From Arthrobacter sp. Hiyo4 (GTDB lineage Bacteria > Actinomycetota > Actinomycetes > Actinomycetales > Micrococcaceae): a DNA stretch of 64,000 bases. The notes beneath the pieces are model-generated. The model searched no databases and was not told where the DNA came from. It was given only the letters and a program-made list of their open reading frames with translations. Within the stretch, counting starts at the first letter, position 1. Every line of letters begins with the position of its first letter. The stretch is taken from assembly GCA_002370555.1 (NCBI GenBank), contig AP014718.1:496001-560000 (forward strand), given 5' to 3'. The position numbers and the translations under genes were made by a program. This document shows, piece after piece, positions 48,952 through 58,534 of this stretch.

Positions 48952-50239
48952 CCACGCTTCCGACCGCCGCCGCATTAACCCCCAAGCTGTGACCCCCAAG
49001 CCGTGATCCCCCAAGCAGTGCCCCAAAAGCCGTAAGCCAAGATGCCCCGAATCCGCAGGTGCTCACTCCGGAGTTCCTCAGGGCATGGGCCTGGCACAAG
49101 CAGGGCCTCGACGGCTTCCTGCAGGGCGCGGATGCCGCCGACGTGTTTAGCAGAGCGGGCTGGGCCCGTTCCGTCGGCGGCGCCAACCCGTACCTCACGC
49201 TCTTTGCCCGCGCCGGCACCAGCCGCGCGCAGGCGGATTCCGACGTCCTGTCGCTGAAAATCCATGAGCTGCCCACCGCCCGCGGCTGCACCTATGTGCT
49301 GGGACAGGATGATTTTGCGTGGGCCTCCAGATCGGCCGGGACGCGGCCGTGGCGCCGTTCCGTGTGCTGGCAAGAATGGGCGTCGAGCGCGGCGAGATCA
49401 CGCTGCTGGAGGAGGAGATCGTCCACGCCCTCGCCGAGGCCGCCATCCCGCTGGACCCCAAACAGCTCAAGGATCTCCTGGGCGATTCGGTCCGGAACCT
49501 CGGCGAGGAGGGCAAAAAGAAGGGCGCGGCCACCACGTTGCCCACGGCCTTGGGCCTCCTCCAGGCAGACGGCCGGATCCGGCGCGTGCCCGCCAACGGC
49601 CGGCTGGATCAGCAGCGCTACGCCTACACACTGTGGGGTTTGCCGCCCACCGTCATGGACGACGACGCCGCCCGCAGCCTCCTGCTGCAGCGCTATCTCG
49701 GCTGGACTGGCGGTGCCACGGTCAAGCAGTCGCAATGGTTCACCGGGTTCACCCTTGCCCACACGAAGGCAGCGTTGGCCGCCACTGGGGCGGTGGAGGT
49801 TCCCACCGCCAACGGTGAGGTGCTGTGGATGACGCCCGACGACGTCGGGCGGCTTGCGGCGTTCGAGGCGCCGGCGGAGGAACAGATTCAGCTGCTGGCC
49901 GGCACGGATTCGTTGGTCCTGCTCCGCAGGAACTCAGGGGATCTGTTTGCCGAGCAGGACAAGGGAAAGCAGGTCCTGGGGTCCACGTTGGCGTTGCAGG
50001 CTGACCTGCCGGATCATCCCATCTTCGACCGCGGCCGGATCATCGGGCTGTGGCAATACGATCCCGGGAAATCACGGATTGCCTATTGGCTCTTTGACGG
50101 GGCCACACCCGCAGTATCCCGGCGCATCGCCGAGGTAGAGGCCTGGATCCGGGACGAGTTGGGGGACTTCCGCTCGTTCAGCCTGGACTCGCCGGCCTCG
50201 CGCCAGGACAGGATCGACGCCCTGGATGCCGCAGGCTGA
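48948..50239 (+). CDS. Winged-helix DNA-binding protein, YcaQ (crosslink glycosylase-like), disrupted 5' end
   Basis: The ATG at 48948 overlaps the preceding stop, but the frame meets TGA at 48988 within a short tandem repeat. After it the same frame reads on and starts properly at GTG 49059 (LTPEFLRAWAWHKQGLDGFL). Another break near 49320 separates DDFAW from the rest. Three winged-helix repeats are visible: ITLLEEEIVHALAEAAIPLD, TLWGLPPTVMDDDAARSLLL and VKQSQWFTGFTLAHTKAAL. This is the DUF1006/YcaQ family, DNA glycosylases for interstrand crosslinks in E. coli. Confidence 0.72.
48976..49032. repeat. 14-15 bp tandem repeat with stop codons
   Basis: Four units of T(G/A)A-CCCCCAAGC-type sequence (48976, 48990, 49004 and 49019) lie between the glycosyltransferase stop and the real body of the winged-helix gene. 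One unit contains the TGA that interrupts the frame from the coupled ATG. Confidence 0.8.
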
Positions 50240-50305
50240 GAGTCGTCCAGGCAGGTGAGAGCGCTACAGCAGGCCCGAGATGAACTGCAGCCCGCCTACG
50301 ACCCG

Positions 50306-50811
50306 TTACAGCCGGCTGCGGTGCGCAGAGAAGAAGTCCCTGAGAACTGCACCGCACTCCTCTTCCCTGACCCCGCCGTACACCTCAACCCAGTGGTTGA
50401 GCCGGCGCTCGCGGAGGATATCGAATACCGAGCCCGCCGCTCCGGCTTTCTCGTCCCAGGCACCGAATACCACGCGGGGAATCCTGGCCAGGACCACCGC
50501 GCCGGCGCACATGGCGCACGGCTCCAGAGTCACCACGAGCGTGCAGTCGGCCAGCCGCCAGCCGTCCCCGGTGCCGCCGTCGAGTTTGGACAACGCACGC
50601 AACCGGTCAGCCGCCTGCCGGATGGCCACCACCTCCGCGTGGGCAGTGGGGTCTCCCAGCTCTTCCCGCTGGTTCCGTCCGGAACCCAGCACGGCGCCGT
50701 CGGGCCAATCACCACGGCGCCGATCGGCACGTCCTCCGTGGCCAGCGCGCGCCGGGCTTCGTCCAGGGCAAGACCCATCCATTCGAGGTGGTTCTTTTCT
50801 GCGGCGACCAT
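50306..50811 (-). CDS. tadA: tRNA-specific adenosine deaminase TadA, one frameshift
   Basis: Deaminates wobble adenosine 34 to inosine in tRNA-Arg. Start ATG 50811 (MVAAEKNHLEWMGLALDEAR). VVIGPDGAVLG is interrupted near 50700 where GGCCCGACG lacks one C. Zinc motifs are HAEVVAIRQAAD with the catalytic Glu, and TLEPCAMCAGAVVLARI with both Cys ligands. C-terminal FFSAHR as in the family. About 169 residues after repair. Essential in most bacteria, so the break is almost certainly a sequencing loss. Confidence 0.93.
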
Positions 50812-50871
50812 GGCTCAATGATAGTTTCGAAGGATATCCAGCCTGCAAAGCATTAACGCCGGGGAGGCATC

Positions 50872-51627
50872 GTGGACAGATTCAGGGACCGTCTGGGCCA
50901 ATGGTTCAAACCATATGCCGCACTGTGGTTCACGCTTCTGGTAGGGGGAGCACTGGTGATGACCATGGCACTGCTGGGCGCCGAGGTTTATAACAACGTG
51001 GTGGACGAAGAGGGCCTGGCGTCCCTGGACCTGCCCGCATTGGAGCTTTCGCAGGACCTGCGGAACCCCGCGCTGTCCGCCGGAGTAACGGCTTTCACCA
51101 ACATTGGCGGCGGCATCGGCATGCCCGTCCTGGCCAGCATCCTCACGGCCTGGCTCACGTTCCTGAGCCGCACCTGGCGGCCCATCATCCTGGTGGGCGG
51201 CGCAGCGGCCGTCTCAACGATGGCCACCACAGTGGGCAAGCGGCTGGTGGGCCGCACGCGCCCGGACCATTCCGAAGCGGTCCCGCCCTACGAAACCTCT
51301 CCTTCCTTCCCCAGCGGCCACACCCTGAACACGACGGTTGTGATCGGTGTCCTGGTGTACGTGATGTGCCTTCAGTTCGAAATGCTGTGGGCACGCATCA
51401 CAGCCATCACCGCCGGGGTGATATTCATCATCGCGATGGGCCTGAGCCGGGTGTTCCTGGGCCACCACTGGCTGACGGATGTGATGGCCGGCTGGTTCCT
51501 GGGCCTTGCCTGGGTGGGCATGGTGATCCTGGCGCACCGGCTGTTCCATGTGCTGCGGAAACGCGAGCACGCGGGCCCGGCACCCACGTTCGAACACCCC
51601 GCCCTGCGGGACGATCCGTCGAGCTGA
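50872..51627 (+). CDS. PAP2 family phosphatase
   Basis: 251 residues, GTG start at 50872. Six membrane helices and the three phosphatase motifs: KRLVGRTRPDH (K-x6-RP), SFPSGHTLN and LSRVFLGHHWLTDVMAG with catalytic His and Asp. Probably an undecaprenyl-pyrophosphate or phosphatidic acid phosphatase in the envelope. It stands between tadA and upp without operon overlap. Confidence 0.88.
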   Translation: MDRFRDRLGQWFKPYAALWFTLLVGGALVMTMALLGAEVYNNVVDEEGLASLDLPALELSQDLRNPALSAGVTAFTNIGGGIGMPVLASILTAWLTFLSRTWRPIILVGGAAAVSTMATTVGKRLVGRTRPDHSEAVPPYETSPSFPSGHTLNTTVVIGVLVYVMCLQFEMLWARITAITAGVIFIIAMGLSRVFLGHHWLTDVMAGWFLGLAWVGMVILAHRLFHVLRKREHAGPAPTFEHPALRDDPSS

Positions 51628-51669
51628 TTTCCGGCCGGGCGCTGCCCGCGTGGGTGATAGTTTTGACGC

Positions 51670-52305
51670 ATGCGCACTCTCGTTGTGGACCACCCGCTGG
51701 TCGCCCATAAGCTCACCGTCCTGCGGGACAAGAACACTCCGTCACCGGTCTTCCGGCAGCTGACGGAAGAGCTGGTGACACTCCTGGCCTACGAGGCAAC
51801 ACGCGAGGTCCGCACCCAGCCGGTCACCATCGAGACGCCGGTCAGCACCACAGTGGGCACCGCTTTCACCAAGCCCACGCCTCTGGTGGTCCCCATCCTG
51901 CGCGCCGGGCTCGGCATGCTCGAGGGCATGACCAAGCTGGTCCCCACCGCTGAGGTGGGCTTCCTGGGCATGGCCCGCGATGAGGAAACCTTGGACATCA
52001 TCACCTACGCGGAGCGGCTCCCGGAGGACCTGACGGACCGGCAGATCTTTGTGCTGGACCCGATGCTTGCCACCGGCGGAACCTTGCGCGAAGCCATCAA
52101 GTTCCTGTTCAAGCGCGGCGCCTCCGACGTCACGTGCATTTGCCTCCTGGCCGCGCCGGAGGGCCTGGCCAAGCTCGAAGAGGAACTGGCGGAGGCCAAC
52201 GTGACCATCGTGCTGGCCTCCATTGACGAACGGCTCAACGAGAAGTCCTACATCGTTCCCGGGCTGGGCGACGCCGGCGACCGCCTGTACGGCATCGCCG
52301 GCTGA
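51670..52305 (+). CDS. upp: Uracil phosphoribosyltransferase
   Basis: Converts uracil and PRPP to UMP in pyrimidine salvage. 211 residues, ATG 51670. [15 protein letters not shown] and the PRPP-binding motif [20 protein letters not shown] are family hallmarks, as is the C-terminal [16 protein letters not shown]. The frame is intact. Confidence 0.96.
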   Translation: MRTLVVDHPLVAHKLTVLRDKNTPSPVFRQLTEELVTLLAYEATREVRTQPVTIETPVSTTVGTAFTKPTPLVVPILRAGLGMLEGMTKLVPTAEVGFLGMARDEETLDIITYAERLPEDLTDRQIFVLDPMLATGGTLREAIKFLFKRGASDVTCICLLAAPEGLAKLEEELAEANVTIVLASIDERLNEKSYIVPGLGDAGDRLYGIAG

Positions 52306-52367
52306 TTCGGGGCTGCTTCGGATTTCAGGTCTTTCGCTTTCCTGCCGCCGCCGTTAGCCTGTGGCGC

Positions 52368-52742
52368 ATGGACTGGAAACTTGAACTAGTTTTTGTGCCC
52401 GTATCCGATGTGGACCGCGCCAAGGATTTCTACGTCAACAAAGTTGGATTCAACCCGGATTTCGACGAGCGGCCCATGGATGGCATCCGATTCGTGCAGC
52501 TGACCCCGCCGGGATCCGCATGCTCCATTTGTATTGGCGAGGGCCTCAACGATGCCCCTCCGGGTACGGCCCCAAGCCTGCAGATGGTGGTCAGCGATAT
52601 CCAGGCTGCCCACGACCACCTCAAGGGCAACGGTGTGGAGGTCAGCGACATAGACATCCAGGACTGGGGGCACTTCGTCTATTTCGCCGATCCCGACGGA
52701 AACAAGTGGGCGGTGCAGTACATCCCGGGCCGTGACGACTAA
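52368..52742 (+). CDS. VOC (glyoxalase-like) family protein
   Basis: 124 residues, one vicinal-oxygen-chelate module pair: ELVFVPVSDVDRAKDFYVNK at the N-terminus and GHFVYFADPDGNKWAVQYIP at the C-terminus. Metal-ligand positions are only partly filled, so it may be a dimeric detoxification or drug-binding protein rather than glyoxalase I. Intact frame, ATG 52368. Confidence 0.85.
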   Translation: MDWKLELVFVPVSDVDRAKDFYVNKVGFNPDFDERPMDGIRFVQLTPPGSACSICIGEGLNDAPPGTAPSLQMVVSDIQAAHDHLKGNGVEVSDIDIQDWGHFVYFADPDGNKWAVQYIPGRDD

Positions 52743-52787
52743 GGGCGCGGCGCCTGGAGTCGCAACGGCTAAGGCAAAATAGGCAGC

Positions 52788-53468
52788 ATGAGCATCCCCA
52801 CACCTGCCGCCACACGAACACTGACCTGCCGGGCCGTTCTTTTCGATATGGACGGCACGCTGGTGGACTCCACGGCAGTAGTGGAGGAGGTCTGGGGAGA
52901 ATTCGCGGCCCGGTACGGCCTGGACATCGCCGAAATCCTGCGCATTTCGCACGGCGTCCAGGCTGCCGATACCGTACGCCGGTTCGCGCCGGAGGGAGCC
53001 GACGTTGTGGCGCTCACTGCGGAACTCGGCGCGATGGAACGCGTGCGGACTGCCGGTATCATCGCGTTGCCGGGGGCTGCCGACCTGCTTCGCAGCCTCC
53101 CGGCCCAGGCAGTGGCGCTGGTGACTTCAGCGGACAGGGCCCTGGCGGACATCCGCATGGACGCTGCCGGGTTGGACATGCCGGCCACGGCCGTGACGGC
53201 GGACCTGGTCACACAGGGCAAGCCGCACCCGGAGGGCTATCTGATGGCCGCCGGTCTGCTGGGCGTCAATCCGGAGGACGCCGTGGTGTTCGAGGATGCG
53301 CCCGCCGGAATCGCGGCAGGCGTTGCCGCCGGTATCCGGACGGTGGCCGTGGGTCCCAATGCGGGCGAGCTGCCGGCAGGCGTGCTGCATATCGCGGATT
53401 ACCGAGCCGTAACCGCCTCCGTGGAAACGGACGCCGCGGGACGGCAGCTCATTTCCTTCCGGCTTTGA
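52788..53468 (+). CDS. HAD-superfamily sugar phosphatase/phosphoglucomutase-like
   Basis: 226 residues. Motif I VLFDMDGTLVDSTAVVEEV with the nucleophile Asp, motif II VALVTSADRAL (Ser/Thr), motif III Lys in QGKPHPEGYL, motif IV FEDAPAGIAAGVAAGI. The cap is type C1 (IAEILRISHGVQAADTVRRF). It belongs to the YfbT/GPP-type sugar-phosphatase group. ATG 52788. Confidence 0.88.
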   Translation: MSIPTPAATRTLTCRAVLFDMDGTLVDSTAVVEEVWGEFAARYGLDIAEILRISHGVQAADTVRRFAPEGADVVALTAELGAMERVRTAGIIALPGAADLLRSLPAQAVALVTSADRALADIRMDAAGLDMPATAVTADLVTQGKPHPEGYLMAAGLLGVNPEDAVVFEDAPAGIAAGVAAGIRTVAVGPNAGELPAGVLHIADYRAVTASVETDAAGRQLISFRL

Positions 53469-53470
53469 CG

Positions 53471-53498
53471 CTGGCAGATCACTTTCGTGATCCGCCGG
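53471..53498. terminator. Hairpin between convergent genes
   Basis: GGCAGATCAC (53473-53482), loop TTTC and GTGATCCGCC (53487-53496) form a stem with one mismatch that extends by a further pair on each side. It lies directly after the HAD gene stop and before the convergent wall-protein gene. No U-run. Confidence 0.55.
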
Positions 53499-53539
53499 CG
53501 CCGCTCGGCGACGCCAGCTGCCGGCGCAGCTCAGTCGGC

Positions 53540-54265
53540 CTAGTACCAGTTGTGCGACAGGTGGAAGTTCAGCGCGCCGCACGGTGACTGGTAGCGCTCC
53601 TGGATGTAGTTCAGGCCCAGTTGATCTGCGTGCGGTAGTTGGTGAGGTAGTCCGCTCCGGCGCTGGCCATTTTCTCTGCAGGCAGTGACTGGACGATTCC
53701 GTACGCGCCGCTGCTGGCGTTGGTGGCCGTGGTGGTCCAGTCGGATTCCTTGGTCCACAGCGTCTGCAGGCACTGCATCTGGTCAGCGGACCAGCCGTAG
53801 GTTGCCAGCTGGCCGGCAGCGTACGCCTGGGCTCCTGCGGGATCGTTGACGGCCACAACAAGGGCAGGCTCGGGGGCCGGAGCAGGAGCGGCAGCGGTTC
53901 CGGTGCCGGGGCAGGTGCCGGATCGGCGGCCTGGGGCGCGACGTTGATTTCAGCCGGAGCCGATTCCGGCGCGGCCGGGCCTGGATCTCAGCCGCTTCGA
54001 AGTTGAGCTTCGACTGGGCGTTCTCTTCTTCGGCGGCCTGGTTGGCGCTGGTGGCAAGCGAGGCCGACTCGGAAGCGTGTGCTGCGGCGCTTACGCCGAC
54101 CAGCAGGGCGCACGCGGTGGCGAACACCGCGACGCGCTGGCCCACGGAGGGAATCCGGGCGGCCCTGGACAGTGGGGCCATAGCTGCGCCGAAGCGGGTC
54201 TGCTTGCGGTGGCTATTGGATTTGTTGTCGCCCTGTGGGCGCGGTTCTACCTTGAATTCAGACAT
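53540..54265 (-). CDS. Secreted cell-wall lytic transglycosylase-like protein, frameshifted
   Basis: About 240 residues. N-terminus MSEFKVEPRPQGDNKSNSHR with an internal hydrophobic signal (FATACALLVGVSAAAHA), then an Ala/Glu-rich coil, a Pro/Ala linker in another frame (near 53930-53880), and a C-terminal lysozyme-like/SLT domain: AAGQLATYGWSADQMQCLQT, LWTKESDWTTTATN, SSGAYGIVQSLP, then after a break NYIQERYQSPCGALNFHL. The catalytic Glu is in TKESDW. It likely trims peptidoglycan outside the cell, as Rpf-like factors do. A c-di-AMP riboswitch lies just upstream, matching regulation of rpf-type genes in actinobacteria. Confidence 0.82.
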
Positions 54266-54274
54266 GATGGATCG

Positions 54275-54440
54275 CCTCTCACACCTGCGGAGTTAGCTGT
54301 CGGGTTCGGATGAGGGCATCCGGCCACACGGCACAATCACGTGTTGGCTTAACCCCAAGGGCACTCGGTGCCCGGGACGGTTGGGTCCCCGCCTCTGCCT
54401 CTGAAAGCGGAATCCGGGAAGCGGCAGAGCTTGGCGTCAT
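54275..54440 (-). promoter_or_regulatory. c-di-AMP riboswitch (ydaO-yuaA type)
   Basis: Reading the minus strand, the leader of the wall-protein gene contains GAGGCGGGGACCCAACCG, then CCTTGGGGTTAAGCC, then CCGAACCCGACAGCTAACTC immediately followed by CCGCAGGTG. These are the conserved P1/P3/P4/P7 blocks of the ydaO-yuaA c-di-AMP riboswitch, in the order and spacing of the actinobacterial examples upstream of rpf genes. The 3' block ends about 14 bases before the gene's ATG, compatible with translational or transcriptional control. c-di-AMP would be expected to turn the gene off. Confidence 0.85.
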
Positions 54441-54567
54441 CCGGATATGCGGCCCAAACGGGAACCGCACCATATCGACGGTACCGGAGCTGGCGGCTTA
54501 AGTCACATTTAGGTAACGAGAATCACGACGGCGGTATGTCGCCTTGCTGTGCCCGGGTGTCTGATGT

Positions 54568-56075
54568 TCATACGAGGATGCCGGCCGGGAAAAGCAGCGT
54601 GAACTCTGTCCGTCCGGCCCGCGATGTCACTTCCACGCTGCCGCCGTGGGCCTCCATGATGGACTGGACAATGGACAGGCCCAGGCCGCTGGTACCTTCG
54701 GACGCCCGGCGCCCGAGGCCGGCGCCGTACCCTTGCGCGATGCGTCTGCGCGGGCAAACCGGGAGAAAACATGGTCCACGAACTCGGCAGGGATGCCCCC
54801 GCCGTCGTCCGTTACCGTCACCGCTGCGCCGCCATCAGCAGATTTTGCGACAGCGGTGACCACCGTTGTCCCGGGCGCCGTGTGCTTGCGCGCATTGGAG
54901 AGCAGGTTGACAAGCACCTGACGCAGTTGGGAGGCATCCCCGGTGACGGCGAGCGGCTCGTCAGGCAGTTCCAGGCGCCAGTGGTGGTCCGGGGCGATGA
55001 CCTTTTCGTCACTGACGGTTTCGATCACGAGCTGGGTGAGGTCCACTTCGCTGAGCTTCAGGGGCTGGCCCTCATCGAGCCGGGCAAGCAGGAGCAGATC
55101 CTCCACCAGGGTGGTCATGCGCTCGGACTGGCTTTGGACCCGGGCCAGGGATTTCCGGCCGTCCGGCGTGAAGTCCTCGGTCATCCGCATCAGCTCCGTG
55201 TACCCGCGGATGGCGGTCAGCGGGGTGCGCAGCTCATGGGAAGCGTCGGCAACGAACTGCCGCACCTTGGTCTCGCTCCGCTGCCGCGCCTCAAGTGCGT
55301 TGGCGACATTGTCCAGCATTAGATTGAGGGCATGCCCTACGCTGCCCACTTCGGTTCCGGGATTGGAGTTCGACGGCGGGACGCGCACCGCGAGTGCCAC
55401 CTCGCCCGCGTCCAGCGGGAGCCGGGCCACCCGGGTTGCCACCTCGGAAAGCTGCTCCAATGGCTTCATGGTGCGCCGGATCAGCACTGTTCCGGCAAGG
55501 CCGATCAGCGCCAGGCCGCCCAAGGAGACAAACACAAAGGTCCACACCAGGGACGCCAGCGTGCTCTCCTTGGCGCCGAGCGGAAGGCCCGTGACCAGGA
55601 CATCGCCGTAGCCGGTTTGCACGGCCACAATCCGGTAATCCCCGTTGGACAGCGAGCGGTTTACGGGAACGCCGTTCTTCGTCAGCGCCAGCAGGGTCTG
55701 CTTGTCTGCGGCGTCGAGGGCCAGGCGTGTGGTGCCCGAGTCCAAGAAGCCGCCGCTGGGGATCTGGCCGTCCAGGATCCGCGCATTCAGCGTTCCCACG
55801 CTCTGCCCGCGGGAGTCAAACGGGTCCGGCCTGCCGTTGAATCCGCCCAGGGGCGGGCGGCCCGGACCGTTCGAGCGTTTGGCCGCCTGGCTCAGCTGTT
55901 CATCCAGCTGCCCGGTGAGAACGGAATCCATGGAGGCGTAACTGAACAGCCCCACTGCGCCGCAGATGGCCACCAGCAGGGCCATGGCCAACAGAATCAG
56001 GCGCGTGCGCAGATGCCACGTGTCCGGTTTCAACCAGCTCCGGACTGGTGCTGGGGCTGCTCGCGGCGAGGACAT
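54568..56075 (-). CDS. Sensor histidine kinase, one frameshift
   Basis: About 503 residues. Two membrane helices (LRTRLILLAMALLVAICGAV and LVWTFVFVSLGGLALIGLAG) frame an extracellular region; then HAMP, HisKA with ADASHELRTPLTAIRGYTEL, an N box LRQVLVNLLSNARKHT and a G box VTDDGGGIPAEFVDHV. The frame breaks near 54730; the last part (GTSGLGLSIVQSIMEAHGG, FTLLFPAGILV) is in another frame and ends at 54568. It pairs with the OmpR-type regulator encoded seven bases upstream, resembling TrcS/PrrB-type kinases. Confidence 0.88.
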
Positions 56076-56082
56076 CGAGCTG

Positions 56083-56821
56083 CTACTCAGCAGGCTTGAT
56101 GACGTAGCCGGCGCCCCGCACGGTATGGATCATGGGCACGTGCACTGCATCCACTTTCTTGCGCAGGTAGGAGATGTAGAGCTCCACAATGTTGGCCTGG
56201 CCGCCGAAGTCATAGTTCCAGACGCGGTCCAGGATCTGGGCTTTGCTGATGACGCGTTTGGGGTTCTCCATGAGGTACCGGAGCAGCTCGAACTGGGTGG
56301 CCGTGAGCTGGAGGGCGTCGCCCGCACGGGTCACTTCGCGGGTGTCGATGTTGAGGACAAGATCGCCCACCACAAGTTCGGCTGTGTCCATCGCGGCAAC
56401 GCCGGAGCGCTGGACCAGGCGGTGCAGCCGGAGCAGGACCTCTTCCATGCTGAACGGCTTGGTCACGTAGTCGTCCCCGCCAGCCGCCAGGCCCACGATC
56501 CTGTCCTGGACAGCGTCCTTGGCAGTCAGGAAAAGCGCAGGTACCTCGGGCGCGAAGGCGCGGATCCTGCCCAGCAGCTCAACGCCGTCGAACCCTGGCA
56601 GCATCACGTCCAGCACCAGGATGTCCGGGCGGAACTCCTTGGCAAGCCTGACGGCCTCAGGGCCGTCCGAAGCCACGGCAACAGACCAGCCGGCCATGCG
56701 CAGCCCATGCTCATGAGCTCGGAAAGGCTGGGTTCGTCGTCAGCCACCAGGGCGCGGATGGGGAGCCGTCCGGGTGGGTCAGTTGGGGAAGGTTGTTGGT
56801 CATGGAGTGCGAAGTGGCCAT
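56083..56821 (-). CDS. OmpR-type response regulator, frameshifted at 5' end
   Basis: Receiver domain and winged helix. IRALVADDEPSLSELM gives the acidic pair, DILVLDVMLPGFDGVELLGR the phosphorylated Asp, and TKPFSMEEVLLRL the conserved Lys. The C-terminal domain has QLTATQFELLRYLMEN, RVWNYDFGGQANIVELYISY and TVRGAGYVIKPAE. Two breaks at 56700-56760 divide the N-terminus (MTNNLPQLTHPDG). The gene is co-transcribed with the kinase. Sequence is closest to TrcR-like regulators. Confidence 0.88.
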
Positions 56822-57428
56822 GGGACAACTCTCCGATCATTCTGTTAGCCCGCGCTATGGGGTTCCTGTGCGCACGCTGTGAATCCCAGCCTAGCGAGCT
56901 GGATGGACACGCGGGATGCCGAGAAGGCGCCGGGCTGAAGCCGTTTCCGTTGGACAGGCGGTAAAAGGCCGCAAGCAATTTCGGAAGGTCATGCCGCGGT
57001 GAATTTTTGTGGCCGTGCGTCGCGAATGGGCGAAGATTGTTCGCTGCAATGGGCTATTTGCGCACCCTTGGCGGACGACAAGGCGCATTTTGTCGTCATA
57101 TCAGAATGGTGATCTATCACACAAATCCGCATTTTGTCTCAGTATGCGGAACGTTGCACCCATTGTTACTTGCAAGTTTTCATTGTTACGTTGCACACTT
57201 TCAATTGTGAACAAGAACTCAACAGCACCTGCAGCCGCAGAATATTGGCCCAGCACATCCGCTGGTGCCGACATGCGCTGTTGTCGAATGCACGCCTGAT
57301 CTTCAGACCCCACGAAGTTCTTAGGCATTCGCCCCCAGCCCAGCGTAGGGCGCCATCCCCAGATCTCATTGCGGGACAACCAGCATTCGAGCCGCGATGA
57401 CGGCCATTCACATTGAGGTAAGCATTCA
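56822..57428. other. Long AT-richer leader region with repeated motifs
   Basis: 607 bases without a gene. GC content drops between about 57000 and 57330. ACGTTGCAC (57151-57159 and 57188-57196) and CATTGTTAC (57161-57169 and 57181-57189) each occur twice, in the order ACGTTGCAC, CATTGTTAC, CATTGTTACGTTGCAC. These look like protein-binding sites for a regulator of the winged-helix gene or of the divergent two-component operon. No known riboswitch fold was recognised, and small frames here look non-coding. Confidence 0.6.
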
Positions 57429-58289
57429 TGTCAGTTGCATCCGGATACGTCCACATCTCCGTCCGTAACGCAGGCAAGGCCGGCCAGGCTTCCGGCCTCC
57501 GCCAGGGGTTCGGTGCCCGACCGGCGTTCGCCCCGGCTGCCCCGGCGCCAGCTTTCCTGCCCCGGCTACGCACCCCAGGGCTACAACCCCAATTCCTACG
57601 GCCAGCTTCGCGCTGTCCAGCCTGCCGAAGCCGCGCCGCTGACCGCGCCCACCCCGGTTATTGCTGGACCAAACGCCGTGCGGCCGGTCGCCAACGACAC
57701 CGTTGCCCGTGGGTTTGTCCTCTACATGGGCATCGACGAGGAAACCGCAGCGGCCGCTGGCACCTCCATTGCCAAACTTGCCCAGGAAATCCGCGCATAC
57801 GCACAGTCACTCGTGACCGGTGCTGAAAGCTACGCGGCCGTGGCCGTGGCGCCGGCCGGCACCCCGGTTCCGCGCTCGACGTCGTCCGTTCCACCTTTGG
57901 TGACCCACCGTGAACGCGCAGAAGCGCACCGAGACTGCCCGGCTGCAACAGCCCCAGGACCCGCGTCCGTCCGGCGTCCTGATCGACCTCGCCCGCCGCG
58001 AAGTCCACCTGGACGGCGAATCCCTGAACCTGACCTTCAAGGAGTTCGAACTCCTGAACTACCTGGTGGAAAACGGCACCCGCACGGTGGGCCGCGATGA
58101 ACTGCTTGAGGGGCTGTGGCGCAACGCCGAGGAAGTCCCAACGAGCGCACCATCGACGTCCACATCCGCCGTCTCCGCTCCAAGCTGGGCCGCCTCGCCA
58201 ATACAGTCCGTACCGTCCGCGGCCAGGGCTACCGCTTCTACGAGCACCCCGAAGTGATTGTCTGGGCCGCTCCGGAATACTCGATCTAG
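57429..58289 (+). CDS. Winged-helix (OmpR C-terminal type) regulator without receiver domain, frameshifted
   Basis: About 286 residues if repaired. ATG 57429 (MSVASGYVHISVRN). An unusual Pro/Ala/Gln-rich N-terminus (GYAPQGYNPNSYGQLR) is followed by a small alpha/beta region (GFVLYMGIDEETAAAAGTSI) and a C-terminal winged helix: LTFKEFELLNYLVENGTRTV, DELLEGLWRNAEEVP, then DVHIRRLRSKLGRLAN and TVRGQGYRFYEHPE. Breaks lie near 57570, 57870 and 58140. It has the OmpR DNA-binding head but no phospho-acceptor domain, so another signal must control it. A strong terminator follows. Confidence 0.72.
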
Positions 58290-58306
58290 TCCTTCAGCGA
58301 CGCACC

Positions 58307-58344
58307 AAAGCGGCCGTAACCAATGGGACGGCCGCTTTCGCTTT
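58307..58344 (+). terminator. Rho-independent terminator
   Basis: A perfect 11-bp stem AAAGCGGCCGT (58307-58317) with ACGGCCGCTTT (58328-58338) and a 10-base loop, followed by CGCTTT, lies 18 bases after the winged-helix gene stop. Confidence 0.88.
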
Positions 58345-58378
58345 GCGTCATTTCGCCGCGCCTTAGACACCTCCCGCC

Positions 58379-58413
58379 ATGCCGCTCCGGTCGCTGGGCG
58401 ACCTCCGCGGCAT
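58379..58413. repeat. Inverted repeat in intergenic DNA
   Basis: ATGCCGC and GCGGCAT arms with an inner CCGGTCG/CGACC pairing and a short loop. ATGCCGCT and similar words recur twice more before the sixA start at 58535. The stretch 58346-58534 holds only these short repeats. Confidence 0.5.
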
Positions 58414-58534
58414 TCTGGTCGGCGATGCGGCACTACGCGAAATGCCGCTACGCTGCAGCGCCCCTCCACAGAAATGCCGCTTTCGAGCGTTCCGGGCCAG
58501 CGAGCGTTGGCCTCCGCGGCTATAGGGTTGAGGC

